Part shown: piece after piece, positions 1 to 10,830 of the stretch | How positions within the stretch are numbered: the stretch's first letter is position 1 | Layout of the letters: each line of letters opens with the position of its first letter | NCBI GenBank assembly: GCA_014529385.2 | Contig: CM043962.1 | Span: 51,183,405 to 51,247,404, forward strand | Direction of reading: 5' to 3' | Source: Adiantum capillus-veneris | Taxonomy: Eukaryota; Streptophyta; Polypodiopsida; Polypodiales; Pteridaceae | DNA: 64,000 bases | Made by a program: the position numbers and the translations under genes | Notes under the pieces: model-generated | Databases searched by the model: none | Seen by the model: only the letters and a program-made list of their open reading frames with translations | What the model was told of the DNA's origin: nothing

Positions 1-264
1 CAATAAGTAGACCACTCTCGCCGACGAGAGTGGGGCCTTCGGAGGAGGGTTTTACAAAGTCTCTGGTGTCGTATCTCTCTTCTCTCTCTATCTCTCAGTC
101 TCATACACTTGCATGCACAGTGTCCATTCACTTTGTTGTGATCATAGCACTTTCCATTAAGAACGGAAGGCTCTCCCTTCCCAAAGAACTAAAAGGAATC
201 TTGAGCACAGTTTGGAGCACTCATCTTGAGCAAAGCGCAAACAATCATTCCGCTGCACCTAACA
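1..264 (+). repeat. 3' part of an LTR-X family LTR, cut by the window edge
   Basis: This stretch matches, with small indels, the last ~270 bp of the LTRs of the LTR-X element at 25432-25849 and 27786-28889. Shared pieces include the block around GGGGCCTTCGGAGGAGGGTTT, the CT-rich stretch, and the terminal CGCTGCACCTAACA. An LTR end at 264 fits the usual CA terminus. The bases after it (AATTGCC) are not a primer site, so this is a 3' LTR or solo LTR rather than a 5' LTR. The left part lies outside the window. Confidence 0.75.
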
Positions 265-798
265 AATTGCCAAGAAGCTTCAGCCTCTAACTCTTTGCTT
301 GGAAAGAGATGCTGGCCATCGCTTTCATGCCCTGCATATTATATTGCTCCACAAGACCTCTTATGCATTAGCGTTTCAAATCACTGGATCTCTGTGCATT
401 GCCAACAACATTTCAAAACGCTCTTAAAAACTGCCACGCTGGAGGGGTCACCTGTTGGCGTCTCAGAATGCTCTACAGAAGAGAGGGCGTAATGCCCCTA
501 TTACCCGCCAACATTTCAGAATGCCTATGATTCCTCTGCTCTACTTCCTTTTGCTATAAAACGCTGCAATAGGGATAGCTTGCCAATTTTTTGCCTTGCG
601 TTTTAAAACACCATTACACACAGCTCCAGATGCTTTGCTGTGCTTGCGTTTTTGAATGCCGTTGCACACAAGGTTTTTCTCCTCGCCGCTTCTTCTTCCC
701 TCGCCTGTTGATATGCGACCAAACATGCTGCAAGGCCTCTTCGAATCCTCTTCTCCTCTAGGCCACCTTGCTCGCTCAAGGTCATGGAGCACACTCAA
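265..798. other. No gene recognised; probable retroelement debris
   Basis: Only short overlapping open frames occur on both strands and none shows a known domain. Because a minus-strand primer site and LTR begin at 799, this stretch may be the start of the internal region of that minus-strand element. Motifs resembling TAGCGTTT and its complement recur, as they do in the LTR-X LTRs. No promoter or splice structure of a host gene is evident. Confidence 0.4.
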
Positions 799-1187
799 CT
801 CTGATACCATGTCAAAGACGACGATGCGAAAGCGTAGAGACCAAGGGGAGAAAAAACGAGAGAGAGAGAAAGAGAGAGATACTACTGAACAAACCAACCT
901 TGGCAATGAAATGATGATAATACAATGGGGACTGAGGGTTGCTTATATAGCAACCTTAGTAAATTGCCCTACTTAGACTTTGACAAATAAGTAAAATAAA
1001 GAACTAAAAGCCAAACTAAATAATGGGATCACATTGGGCAGTTCACTTGAGATGCCAAAACTCTATCACTAGGAAGTGTTCTGGCACCCTTGTGAGCGTG
1101 CATGCAGGGCTTGCATGCTTACACAATTTAGAGTTGTTCCAAACTCTATAATTGCACATGACCACAACTAGTGTTCGCTAGGTGTAG
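799..1187 (-). repeat. Minus-strand LTR end with tRNA-Met primer site
   Basis: Positions 799-809 read CTCTGATACCA, the reverse complement of the plant initiator-Met-tRNA primer site TGGTATCAGAG. It directly abuts TGTCAAAG at 810, so on the minus strand an LTR ends with ...CTTTGACA followed by the primer site, the arrangement expected of a 5' LTR. The far end of this LTR is unclear because another LTR begins at 1188. No partner LTR was found in the window. Confidence 0.55.
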
Positions 1188-1667
1188 TGTCACGAGCAGG
1201 CACCACGTGCCAACGGAAAAGAACAGATTGGACAGACTTTTAGCACTTCAACAACAACCGAACTTAAAGAGAAAGAGCACACGTGACACGGGAGTGGCGG
1301 AATTCCACCCCAGAGAGTACTGGCCCCAAACCTTGGCACCCCTTTTGGTATTTTTTTATATTACTTGAACTCAGTACAATGCCTGTACTCGCGCTCTACA
1401 CCTTTACCCGGAAGAGTGCTAGAGAATGAGCCCTCTACACATATTTAAAGGCCCTTGGCCTTGAAAAGCAGTTACATGAAAAGGAGTCAAACTCAAAATC
1501 ATATGGCCCCAAAAGCACTAGCGCCCAAAAGCTGCCAGTGTGTTTTGTGGAAATCCGTATAGGTGCCATGTCACCACCAACGAGAAACGCGAAATTTCGT
1601 ATATACTGCCACGGCAGCATGCCACCGCAGATTGCGAAAATCTGTACAGGCTGCTGCCACATCATCA
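1188..1667 (-). repeat. 3' LTR of minus-strand element E0
   Basis: A 480-bp unit starting TGTCACGAG and ending CATCATCA aligns along its whole length, at roughly 85-90% by eye, with the composite 12849-13099 plus 28895-29134. On the minus strand it runs TGATGATG to CTCGTGACA. The second copy has a primer-site complement next to it, which fixes the orientation. This copy is followed by internal DNA rather than a primer site, so it is the 3' LTR. It contains the shared LTR motif (reverse strand) at 1322-1359. Confidence 0.75.
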
Positions 1668-2442
1668 GGTTGGTTGTAATCCTTTGGTTGACTCAAAAGG
1701 AGTCACATTGTCATAAACAGGTGCCCGCAAAAGTGGTGCTCTAGGATTGACCATTCTAGCACTCGCATCACCTGTTTTACCTGTCATATTTGCATTTTGG
1801 GCATATGGTTGCGAAAAACCAGCCGTACAAAATTGTGTTCCAGGCACTCGAAATTGGCCATAGGCATCGTGAGAACCTGGTTGAACACCCATGTTCCCGT
1901 ACATAGGGTTACCCATGCCTGTTTGCATTGTCCCGAACACATTCCCTAGCATATAACGTGTGGAAGGTTTAGCCATAGCTTGAAACACTGAACCACCTCC
2001 AAAATAATCAGGGTATGAAGTAGGTAAGGGAAAGGTATGATGCATAGCTTGTTCATTACTCCCTTGACCATTCACAAACGGTTCCTATCCAGCTAAAGCA
2101 AATTGCTTGGGATTAATGGACACCGTTGGTTGCTCAACCACATGGGCTTTCCCTCGAGCATCAGGAGTCCTCTGTGCATTGGAAATCTCCTTTTTTTGCA
2201 ACGGCTCAGTCATACCTTGGGTCGGAGCTTGAAAACCCTGTGTCGGAGCCTGTAAATCCTATGTAGGAGCCTGTAAGAACTCCTACATCCTTGAGTTGTT
2301 AGCCAAATTGCTGAAACATTTCCATGCAACTACGCAATTGAGCTCTGAACAACGTGTTCTCTTCTTGAAGAGTTGAAGGAACTTTCTCCGTGCCACGTGA
2401 GGAAGATCCCTCTTCAGGTATTTGTGCTCTCTTCTTTGCCAT
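1665..2442 (-). pseudogene. Degenerate gag-like protein of element E0
   Basis: On the minus strand an ATG at 2442 opens a hydrophilic Glu/Lys/Ser-rich reading (MAKKRAQIPEEGSSSRG...). It runs into a stop after about 45 codons. After a frame change, a 136-codon frame (2075-1665) rich in Gly, Gln, Asn and Pro follows, with repeated GMGNPMYGNMG-like phrases. The position between the E0 LTR and internal insertions suggests the gag-like protein of a short, pol-less LTR element. No zinc knuckle or catalytic motif is present and no specific family is recognised. The reading is broken by at least one frameshift and several stops. Confidence 0.35.
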
Positions 2443-2527
2443 AACGACAAGCTTTGTGTTGCTTTCACCCACGAAAATCCACGGTGCACTTTTTGAGGAA
2501 AAAGTAACTATCCCGTGGATGGAACAA

Positions 2528-3785
2528 TATACCGTCCTCTACACCGTAGAGCCAATTTAAACACCTATTAACTTTACACAGAGCATTGTGAACAAAAGAG
2601 AACACAGATGCGTCCAACAATTAGAATGTCACTGTGCAAACAAGACCGACACCCTGTAGGGCCCCAAAGACTGGCGCCCCTTTCTGTATTCAATTGAAAG
2701 TAGATGATCCGAACACTTAGACCAAACTCTCACAAAGCTGTCCAAACCTGACGAGGGCTGAAAACGCGGGTTTCCAACCTAATTTCGGTAGCATAACGGT
2801 ACTAGAATCCCTGTAGGTCAAAAGTACCTATCTAGGACGGATTCCCTCGCAATTTAGAAGCTTTTTGATGAGCTATATTAGGATTTCAGCGTGCTGTATT
2901 TCCCTGTTTTGCCACTTTCGGGTGCCCAAAACCTTGTGCATGCATCGCAAGGCTTTCTCGAGGCTCCCCTCGTGTTCCCTTGCAGTTAAGTGTGAAACCC
3001 TAAACCTGCAGAAAAACATAGCAAGCTATAATTCTCTGTTTTGGATCGTTTTTAGCGGAACGAACACGTCTACGCGTGTCCCAAGGGCTCCTGCATGCAA
3101 TGGGACAACTCCCTTGAAAATTGGACGAGTTTGCACGTGAGAAAAATCTCCAAATCCGCAATCTTTCGCGGTGGAACTGTGCGTACCTGTGGGGGATTAG
3201 CAATTAGCTAATCCGCTTCTTGTTCAAAAGGCCCTTGCCTTGGCAAACGTGCATAAAACCCTTAGACTAATCATCGCGCTACATGAGACAAGGAGAAGGC
3301 AAGCTTCAATGCAAGCTTTCCATTAAAGCTGTAAACCTGCACCCACTACTCATACACACTCTGTAGATCACTTATGGAGCAAAAATTTGCCCCCAACCTC
3401 AAATTGGGCGCCCCCTCTTATGCAAACTCGGAAAATCAGCCATAGACCGCCAAGTGTCCAGTTTGTCCCTTTTGAGATAATTCCCTGGTTCCCACCTACT
3501 TATAAGGTTGTAAGTGACTTGCCGAGTGGCCCAAATACCTCTTGGCTCACACAAGCTTCCATATTCATCAGAATTTAGTGCTAATTGGCCGGATTAGTCT
3601 CAAACTGAACGAGCTAGACTCTCGATGTGAGAAACGTGCTCGGCCGCAACCGTTTCACACTGGCCATGCAATGTCCACTTGCACCTTTTCAAGGGTTCCG
3701 ATGAAAACAAGTAAAAATAAAATAAATTAAAATATGTAGTACATCTTTAAAGAAGGCAACATGAAAAGTACACCTAATGGTGACA
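2528..3785 (-). repeat. Family A LTR-like repeat, copy 1
   Basis: This 1.26-kb block aligns along its length with 32149-33490 and, in part, with 39840-40402. It starts TATACCGTCC on the + strand and ends GGTGACA. On the minus strand it therefore begins TGTCACC like an LTR. No internal coding region or partner is attached, so a solo LTR is likely. It carries the shared LTR motif (reverse strand) at about 2660-2690. The flanks AACAA and CAAGC do not make a clean duplication here, unlike copy 2. Confidence 0.65.
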
Positions 3786-3990
3786 CAAGCATCTCTCCGG
3801 ATTCGTTCAGTCGGTCCCAATTTCTCCCAGGGATAGGTGCTTGGGAGTAAGGGCTGTTTTGTGGCTGTGCCCAGCCAATGTGAGGTTGTTCTTTCATTTC
3901 GGGTCGTGTCCAGCCATGTCTAGCTCGGGTTTTGGCTCAGTTCCATGGCCATCAGGCTCCTGCATGCTGGGGATATTTTTCCCAACCTTG
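3786..3990 (-). other. Internal segment of E0 between two insertions
   Basis: This short remainder lies between the family A and family B repeats. No coding potential was recognised. It is assigned to E0 only because the insertions on both sides interrupt that element. Confidence 0.35.
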
Positions 3991-5449
3991 CTATCTATCC
4001 TTTTTGTTGATTTCTTTCTTATTATTTATTTATTTTCACTTTTTGGAAACACCCCTCGGGAAATCTAACTGCCCTACATTGCATAGCTAGTGTGGAACTG
4101 TTCAGAGGGAGTCCAGGCCTGAGGGCAAGAGAGCACTAAGGTTGGACAAGGACTATGGTTAGCCAAAGTGGGGTCATTGACTAGCCAAAGTGGAATCCTT
4201 TGCTACAGAGGCTACATTTTAGTTCTAGGTGTGGCTGCAGTGTACAAAGGGGGGTCAGATGACTTAGAAAGATACAATGGCAGTATCTCCTAAAATTTAG
4301 GGAACTGCTATTTTGGGACCTAAAAATGTGTTCGCGTCATTATCTTCGGAATGACAAGGGGAACATTTTATTACTCTGTCGCGAAGCCAACTGGGCAACC
4401 GGTCGGGAGATTTTTAGGCGGCAACCCCGAAATGGGAAATGGCCTGTAAATGTGCCAAGTGGCACATTTTTGTGGACTTTCCTCATGCATGAAGAAGTGG
4501 CGCTGATTTTAGAGAAGAGAGGCTCATTTTGCAGTTTCTGTCACAGGTTGAGAGCTATGGAGTGCTTCCTTTACCTCTTATGTACAGTGCGGTGCCAGGA
4601 GTGATGCCCTGCACGCTACGCACTGCCCTCTCTCTCCCCTATGGCAGTATGTTATGCCCCTCTAGTGGGCTTTTCAATTGACCAATGTACAGTTGTGTGG
4701 GTTCATGCGCGATTGCCGAGGCAAGAACCTCTTGCACAGGTACTGGATTAGCTAGCGGCTAATCCCCCGCAGGTACAGGTGAATTCGGAGAGGTTTCACG
4801 TGCGAAATCTTGTCCGATTCAAAGGGCAAGTAGCCCTACAGGTGCGGGAGCTCGAGGACTTGCTACGGATGCGACCGGCACGCAAAACGGAACCCGAAAC
4901 AGTGAATTACAGCCTGCTGTGTATTTTTGCAGGTTTAGGGTTTTGGCCCTAAACGGACCCTAATACCCCCAAGAGGTTCGGGGAAGCGAGGGGACCGCTG
5001 TACAGGTGATCTGGCGCATTTTCATGGCAGAAATCAGAGAATTCAGCGTGCTGCAGATTCTCGCCAGGTTTTGCAAAGTGTCTGTATGCATCGGGAAAGT
5101 CATCCAATGCGTGGGGATACTGACTGTGAAGGGTCCTAGTACAGTTATGCTGCCGAAAACGGGCCAGAACAGTTGAAATCCAGCCAAGATTGTGCGAGGC
5201 AGCTTGTAGGGAACCACAGCTTTTATTCCCTCTGTTAAAGAATAAAGAAATACCGAAAGGGGCGCCTAATTTAGGGGCCAGTCTGGTGTCGGTCTTCTGG
5301 TACAGGTGCAATCTAGCAGCCTGTATCCCTTTCCCCTTTTGTTGTGTCTTGAAAGTACAGGTAAAGTGGGCGACAAATTAAATGGGTGAAAGCAAATAAG
5401 GTTTAAGTCTAAGGTCTACCGCCCTTTTTGGATTAACAGGCCGGTTTCA
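3991..5449 (+). repeat. Family B LTR-like repeat, plus-strand copy
   Basis: The 1.46-kb block aligns, in inverted orientation, with 35190-36652. It starts with CTATCTATCC and ends ACAGGCCGGTTTCA, giving a CA terminus in LTR orientation. A polyadenylation-like AATAAA at 5241 begins the shared LTR motif (5241-5279). It shares several internal blocks with family A: the AATACCGAAAGGGGC motif, the AAACCTGCAAAAA block and the GGGGATTAGC block. The two families look like diverged LTRs of related elements. A 60-90-codon frame near 4326 (MCSRHYLRNDKGN...) is also present in the other copy, but it may only reflect DNA homology. Confidence 0.65.
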
Positions 5450-6104
5450 GGCCCACCTACTTGGTCTCTGTCAGGTATATAGGCAGGGGATGTTCACCTT
5501 AGGAGAGCAGTTGTGTGCAGTGCTGTGGGGGCAGGAGGCCCCCATGACGAACGTGGATCTGCTCCTCTCGTATGGCTGCACCATGACGGAAGTGCTCAGC
5601 ATGATAGCGCTGGCACCCCTAGAGGGCAGCCCCAACAGGCTAGCACGGGTGATGGGCAGGAGGGGTAGATCTGTCCAACATTCCTACTTGCAGCCTTGGG
5701 GTTTTCCCTCATGCCAATGCCCAACGTTTTTGGCAGCACTCAGCCGAGCGTTTTCCTCATGGGCAGCAGGGGATCAGGCTAGCGTTTTCCACAGCATCCC
5801 TGGCATTTTCTCCTTCCCAATGCAGATGCATGGAAGCCACATCATAGGGCAGCACCGATCCGGTTACTTCTCCCTTCAGATCAACCTTCCTACCAGGAGG
5901 AGATCCCGCCAGAGCCTCCGTTCCATAGGATGCTAGGGCAGCCCATGACGAGACCGTACCAGTGGTCTCGTGTGCAGGACCAATTGGCAGTGTCAGTAGC
6001 AGTTGCAGTTGTGTGTGTCCTTGGGTCTATCCATTTGCATGTCAGTTCTATGCCGGATCACCCTTGGTCACTTGTATGAGCAGATTATTATAAGCATGGA
6101 GAGC

Positions 6105-6136
<32 letters not shown>

Positions 6137-6171
6137 TTCTCAGATTTATCATCATTTCCTGTCTCTCTCTA
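5450..6171 (-). other. Internal segment of E0 left of the chromovirus
   Basis: This non-coding stretch lies between the family B repeat and the chromovirus. A 148-codon plus-strand frame (5490-5936) has no recognisable domain, and the supported element orientation is minus. Motifs of the type TAGCGTTTTCC recur at 5710-5812, as in the LTR-X LTRs. A (CT)n tract lies at about 6103-6131. The final CTCTA (6167-6171) is the left target duplication of the chromovirus. Confidence 0.4.
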
Positions 6172-6321
6172 TGTCACAAAGTGATGACATGGCTACGGAC
6201 AGCAGAAACCCTAATTTCTGCCAAAAACCTTAAAAAAACCTGTAAACTTTTGGGATATTTTTGAGCGACGCAAATCTCAGCTTTTGGCAAAAAAAAAGCA
6301 TAATTGCTTTTTATTGCTCTC

Positions 6322-6413
<92 letters not shown>

Positions 6414-6784
6414 TGGTTTTGCTTTCAGAAACTCTCTATGAGAGAGGGAAAAGAGCTTTTGCTTTAAGGGCTTTTAATTTTGAAGCTTTTGGGGCTCTGC
6501 TTTTGGGCATCCCTTGTAACCTTTAAATTACTGGTGAGGGCCTCACTTCTCAGAGCATCTGGACGCAGAGTCTGAGAGTGAAACCCTAACCGCTCTCTTG
6601 TACTTTGATGATTGATTAATACAAAAAGAAATACCGAAAGGGGCGCCAGTCTTTGGGGCCAATATCTCTAAGCACAGAACTCCGCCGGGCCAGTGCAAAT
6701 TTATTGTGATCTGTGAATTGTTTGAAGTGGTTATTTGGTGTTGTCGTGATTGATTCTTGACTTGGAGTGTCCAAGTCTGTTACA
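6172..6784 (+). repeat. 5' LTR of the chromovirus
   Basis: The LTR starts TGTCACAAAG and ends TGTTACA. It contains a (GA)n tract at about 6325-6411, longer than its counterpart in the 3' LTR. The shared LTR motif lies at 6623-6660, about 125 bp from the LTR end, in sense orientation. The main differences from the 3' LTR are in the first 80 bp and in GA-tract length. Confidence 0.93.
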
Positions 6785-6785
6785 G

Positions 6786-6797
6786 TGGTATCAGAGC
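6786..6797 (+). promoter_or_regulatory. Primer binding site, initiator tRNA-Met
   Basis: TGGTATCAGAGC starts 2 bp after the LTR end. It is complementary to the 3' end of plant initiator Met-tRNA, the usual primer of chromoviruses and copia elements. Confidence 0.93.
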
Positions 6798-6856
6798 ACG
6801 GCCAATTTCTTTTCTACGGGAAATCCGATCCCCGAATTTTTTTTTCTGCGGCACCT

Positions 6857-8419
6857 ATGGCTTCGGGCAATGATCAGTCGACTCCCTCTGCATCTGGAGA
6901 TGCGGGCTGGGATCACAATGAAGATTCAGACAGAGTATGGCCCGCCTCGGCCTACTCAGGCGGAGCAAAGAGAGATGGAGCGTCGTCAATTGATTGGTGA
7001 TGCAACAAAGATGATGCTCAATTTTGCCAAGGACCCAAAGATGGAAAAATATATGAACCAGACCTCTTTGGAAGAGGTACAGATGGAGTGGCAAAGAACC
7101 ACACACCACTCCCGAAACCCGCTCTCAAGAAATCTTCTGTCTCCAAGAAATATACGGAGAAGGAACTGGAGAACGTGGTTAATGCACGGATTGCTTAGCT
7201 TTTCGATGTGCAAAAGAAGGACAAAAAGCACGGCAAAAAGCAGAAGAAAGGCACTGACTTCCCGGGATATTTGGGTCGTCCGTCGACATTTGACAAGGCA
7301 AAGAAATTGAAGAAGCGCATCAAGTTTGAAGACCTACCCAATTCTTCTTCTTCTTTTTCTGACAGTTCTTCTAGCTCTTCAAACTCGAGCGAAGAAGACA
7401 GGAAAAGCAAAAAGCGAAGCAAGCAACAACGCTTCGGAAAGGGCAAGAAAAAGGCAAGGAAGTCTAAGTCTCGCCCAGTGAGTGACACTTCTACAGAGGA
7501 CTCGTCTACGGACAGTTCAGACTCTGACAACGGAAACTTTTATGCGAACAAGAAGAATTTTTACAAAGCTAACTAGTATGACTTTCTCGAAGATAAAAGC
7601 AAGAAAGTCCGAGAGTTTAAGGAAGGTGGCCACTCGATCGAGTTTGATACTTTTTCAGGATACTCAAATGCTTCGAAGGCTTTGTCTTTTATACAGCAGT
7701 TTGACATCGCTTTCGCGGGAGGACGCTATTCAGAGCACTCCAAGATTCTGAGAGCTACCTCTTACTTTAAGGGGAATGCTCGTACTTGGTGGTCCACGCT
7801 TCTTTTAAACAAGACTGCGCCAGTTAAATGGCTGAAATTTAAGAAGCTTTTTATTTCTTCTTGGTTGACGCAAGAATATGAATGAGATATACGAGCTGCT
7901 TGGAACCATCTTCGGATGACCAAGAAAGATACAATCAATGCTTATTGTGAAAGATTCTGGACCTCTTTTCTACCCGCCTCTTCCTTCAAGAAGATCTAGT
8001 TCAGAGAACAGATTGAGCGGTTTACCTTGGGTCTACCTACAAAGATTCGAGATCACTGCTTGGAACACAAGTCAGCTTCTATTCAGGAGTTGATGAGTCA
8101 TGTGAAGCAGGGCTTTGCCATTCACTCTGGCAGTCTGACCTACCCCACAGATGAGGCCATGACACAACGAGCCGAACAGACTTCTCGAAATGAAAGTAGA
8201 AGGAAAAAGAGCAACCCAGAGAAGAAGGATGCACGACCCAAGCTTACTCCTCAGGAGAAAGCTCGCTTCATCAGGGAGGGGAAGTGCTTTGGATGCGGGG
8301 AACATGGACATATCTCCGCGAAGTGTCCTAAACAGGCACCGAAAGAACAGAATGATAAGAACGACGACAGGCCTGAGAGTTCGAGAGCAGCTGAGGAACG
8401 TGGCAGAAAAGGCAGATAG
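6857..8419 (+). pseudogene. gag of the chromovirus, frameshifted
   Basis: The reading begins at the ATG at 6857 (MASGNDQST) and must change frame near 6900-7200. A Lys/Ser-rich segment follows at 7208-7576, with Ser-Glu clusters. The gag core lies at about 7620-8100, with signatures such as NARTWWSTLL and INAYCERFW. A CCHC zinc knuckle occupies 8285-8326 (CFGCGEHGHISAKC). In-frame stops occur after KNFYKAN (about 7576), after SWLTQEYE (about 7885) and at about 7999. Gag would form the particle and bind RNA; this copy cannot make an intact one. Confidence 0.85.
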
Positions 8420-8900
8420 AAAAGCAAAACTGGTATCACATGGCGTGGGACCTGCACCGAATCTAATGAATGAAAGTACAAACTTTGCCGCTTTTTGGGG
8501 CAAAGTGAAGGATCAGGAAGCTCTTTTAAAGGAGCCAAGGCCAACTTCTTTTCACTTGGAATTGGCGGCTCGATTTGGAATTACGCCCGACAGACTAAAG
8601 CCTAGGGCGGAGGTAGTTTGATTGGCACTCGGAAGGGATGTTGCCATTACACCGAGCATTGGCAAACTTCGTTTGCAATGACAGGGGTGTTCAGGGCACG
8701 CGAGTGACGTTCTACTCAGGATCCCTTCGTACCACAAGAACTACGCCGTGGTTGACTACCGGGCCGAGAGAGCGACTTTGATAAATGAAGGGCTTAGAAA
8801 ATGTACTTGATGAACTTCAGTTTCTTACTCATTCTTTTGGGAGAGAACTTAACGATGGATAAAGGTTGAATATGTTTTGACCTGATCAAAAGAACGCCAA
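8420..8900 (+). pseudogene. Eroded gag-pol linker / protease region
   Basis: A retropepsin would be expected between the zinc knuckle and RT. I see no Asp-Ser/Thr-Gly triad. Only short broken readings remain, such as LELAARFGITPDRL and a later NYAVVDYRAERATL, which resembles the segment just before RT in gypsy polyproteins. The distance to RT is too short for a complete protease, so part is probably deleted. Confidence 0.5.
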
Positions 8901-8924
8901 GATTTTTCTCCACACTCATGCTGA

Positions 8925-9500
8925 TTGCTTTTCAGAGGGCCTGAAGATCAAACCATTGATCTGATACCTGGAAGCACGCCACCGAACCGGCCACCTTACC
9001 GTGTGAGCCGAGTACAGAATGAAAAGATTATGAACCCAGTGAAAGACCTCTTGGAAAAGGGTCTTGTCCAACAAAGTACTTCACCGTATTGCTCTCCACT
9101 GTTGTTAGATTTGAAGATAGACGGATCTTGGAGAATGTGCATCGATTATAGAACTCTCAACAAAATCACCATCAAGAGCAGATTTCCGATTCCTAGGATC
9201 GATGATATACTTGACAGGTTACAGGAATCCTCGTGCTTTAGCAGGATTGACTTGAAGAGTGGATATCACCGAATCGCGCCGGGAGACGTCTACAAGGCAG
9301 TCTTTCGGAAGACTTTTGGGTTATTTGAGTTTTTGGTGATGCCTTTTGGCTTAACCAATGCTCCTACGACATTTAACCGGATGATGGATAGGATTTTTCG
9401 AGAGTACAAGCTATTTGTTGGCACTTTCTTTGATGATATCATTGATTTCTCCAAGAATGAAGCAGAACACAGAGATCTTATGCTTTAGAGATACATTATT
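8925..9500 (+). pseudogene. Reverse transcriptase domain of the chromovirus
   Basis: This segment shows the ordered Ty3/gypsy RT blocks: IDLIPGSTPPNRPPYR, LVQQSTSPYCSPLLL, WRMCIDYRTLN, FSRIDLKSGYHRI, FGLFEFLVMPFGLTNAP and the catalytic block GTFFDDIIDFS at about 9420-9452. The catalytic tetrad reads FFDD where plant chromoviruses usually have Y-x-DD. The reading stops after EHRDLML at 9488, and the stretch that normally links to the next block is deleted. The upstream boundary is set by the first recognisable block, not by a supported start codon. Confidence 0.9.
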
Positions 9501-9502
9501 TT

Positions 9503-10170
9503 TTGGGACACTTTGTCTCAGCAACAGGAGTGCAAATGGATCCGGCCAAGATAGACACTATCCGTGATTGGCCCGATTTGAAGAATGTCCATGAAGTTGC
9601 AAGCTTCTTGGGATTGTGTTCGTACTACAGACGGTTCATTCGAAAGTTTGCAAAGGTTGCTTCCCCTTTTGCATATCTTGATACAGAAAGGAGTTCCTTT
9701 CTCGTGGGGATCCACAGAGGTGACTGCCTTTCAGACATTGAAAGAGAAATTGACTACAGGACCAGATTTGACTTTGCCGGACTTGCAGAAGTCATTTGAA
9801 GTATTTTGTGATGCTTATGGTTGTAGTTTGGGTGCGGTCTTGATGCAAGAAGGCCATGTCATTGCTTACGAGAGCCGATTGTTCTCTAGGCCGGAGATGA
9901 CAGCACAGATTTATGAGAAAGAGCTTTTGGCGGTTATCCATGCTCTTACTCAATGACGGCATTACCTGCTCGGAGCGGATTTTACTGTCTTTACAGACCA
10001 TCAGAATTTGCGCTACTTCTTGTCACAGAAGCAGCTTTCGGAAAAGCAGATGCGGTGGGCGAACTTCTTGTCACAGTTTCACTTCCAGATTGTCCATGGG
10101 CAGGGACAAAAGAATGTGGTGGCAGATGCTTTGTCTCGGAAGCCGTTGGTTCTGGCTATTTCCGCGATAC
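9503..10170 (+). pseudogene. RT connection and RNase H domain of the chromovirus
   Basis: MGHFVSATGVQMDPAKI and FLGLCSYYRRFIRKFAKVA are the usual gypsy segments between RT and RNase H. A frameshift near 9680 moves the reading into FSWGSTEVTAFQTLKEKL. FCDAYGCSLGAVLMQ, YESRLFSRPE and YEKELLAVIHAL then mark RNase H. A TGA at about 9954 replaces the Trp expected before RHYLLG. The reading continues through TDHQNLRYF and ADALSRK. Confidence 0.85.
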
Positions 10171-10830
10171 ATCATAGGAGCTTCGAGGATATGGTCGATC
10201 AGTATGCCACAGATACAGATTTTGCAGATATTGTCACACGGATACGGGATGGGGAGACAGTAGCTGGATACTCCCTTCGGGAAGGCTACTTGATGAAAAA
10301 GACTATGTTGTGCGTTACACAACCGTTGAGGGAAAAGGTTATGACTGAATGCCACTGTCCACCTTTTACGAGTTACCGCGGCATTGCTACCACCATGAAG
10401 GGAGTAGAGAGATACTTCTTTGGGCCGAGACTCAAAAAGGATGTGGAAGAGTTTGTGTGCAGTTGCTTAGTATGCCAGAAGGTCAATTTTGACAGGCATA
10501 AGGCACAGGGATTATTAAAGCCTTTACCCATACCCACCCGCCCTTGGAAAAGTATTGAAATGGATTTCATTTTTAATCTCTCGAGAACACAGAAAGATCA
10601 CGATGATTTTCCGATTACATGGCACGTCTGAGACGATTGTCTCCGACAGAGACCCCAGATTTATGAGTTTGTTTTGGAAGGCAATTTGGGAGAACATTGG
10701 CACGCAGTTGCAGTTCTCGTCATCGTTCCACTTACAGACTGATGGGCAATTTGAGATTGCCAATTCAATGATTTTAGATTTATTGAAGTCTTGTATCTCG
10801 GATCAGAAGATTTAATGAAAAAAGAACTTA
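10171..10830 (+). pseudogene. Integrase domain of the chromovirus, internally deleted
   Basis: The HHCC region is partly degraded: the SCLVCQ pair is present, but the expected GHxG reads SYRG. The first core aspartate is visible in WKSIEMDFI. The second lies in IVSDRDPRF, and the glutamate region in HLQTDGQFEIAN. The segment between the first two acidic residues is much shorter than in other gypsy integrases, with a stop and a frame change near 10630, which indicates a deletion. A further stop lies at about 10815. Integration activity is not expected. Confidence 0.85.

Noticed and set aside
4326-4604. Small protein gene inside family B repeats
   Set aside because: A similar frame occurs in the inverted copy, but both copies are repeat DNA. 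Two sequences are too few to show coding constraint.
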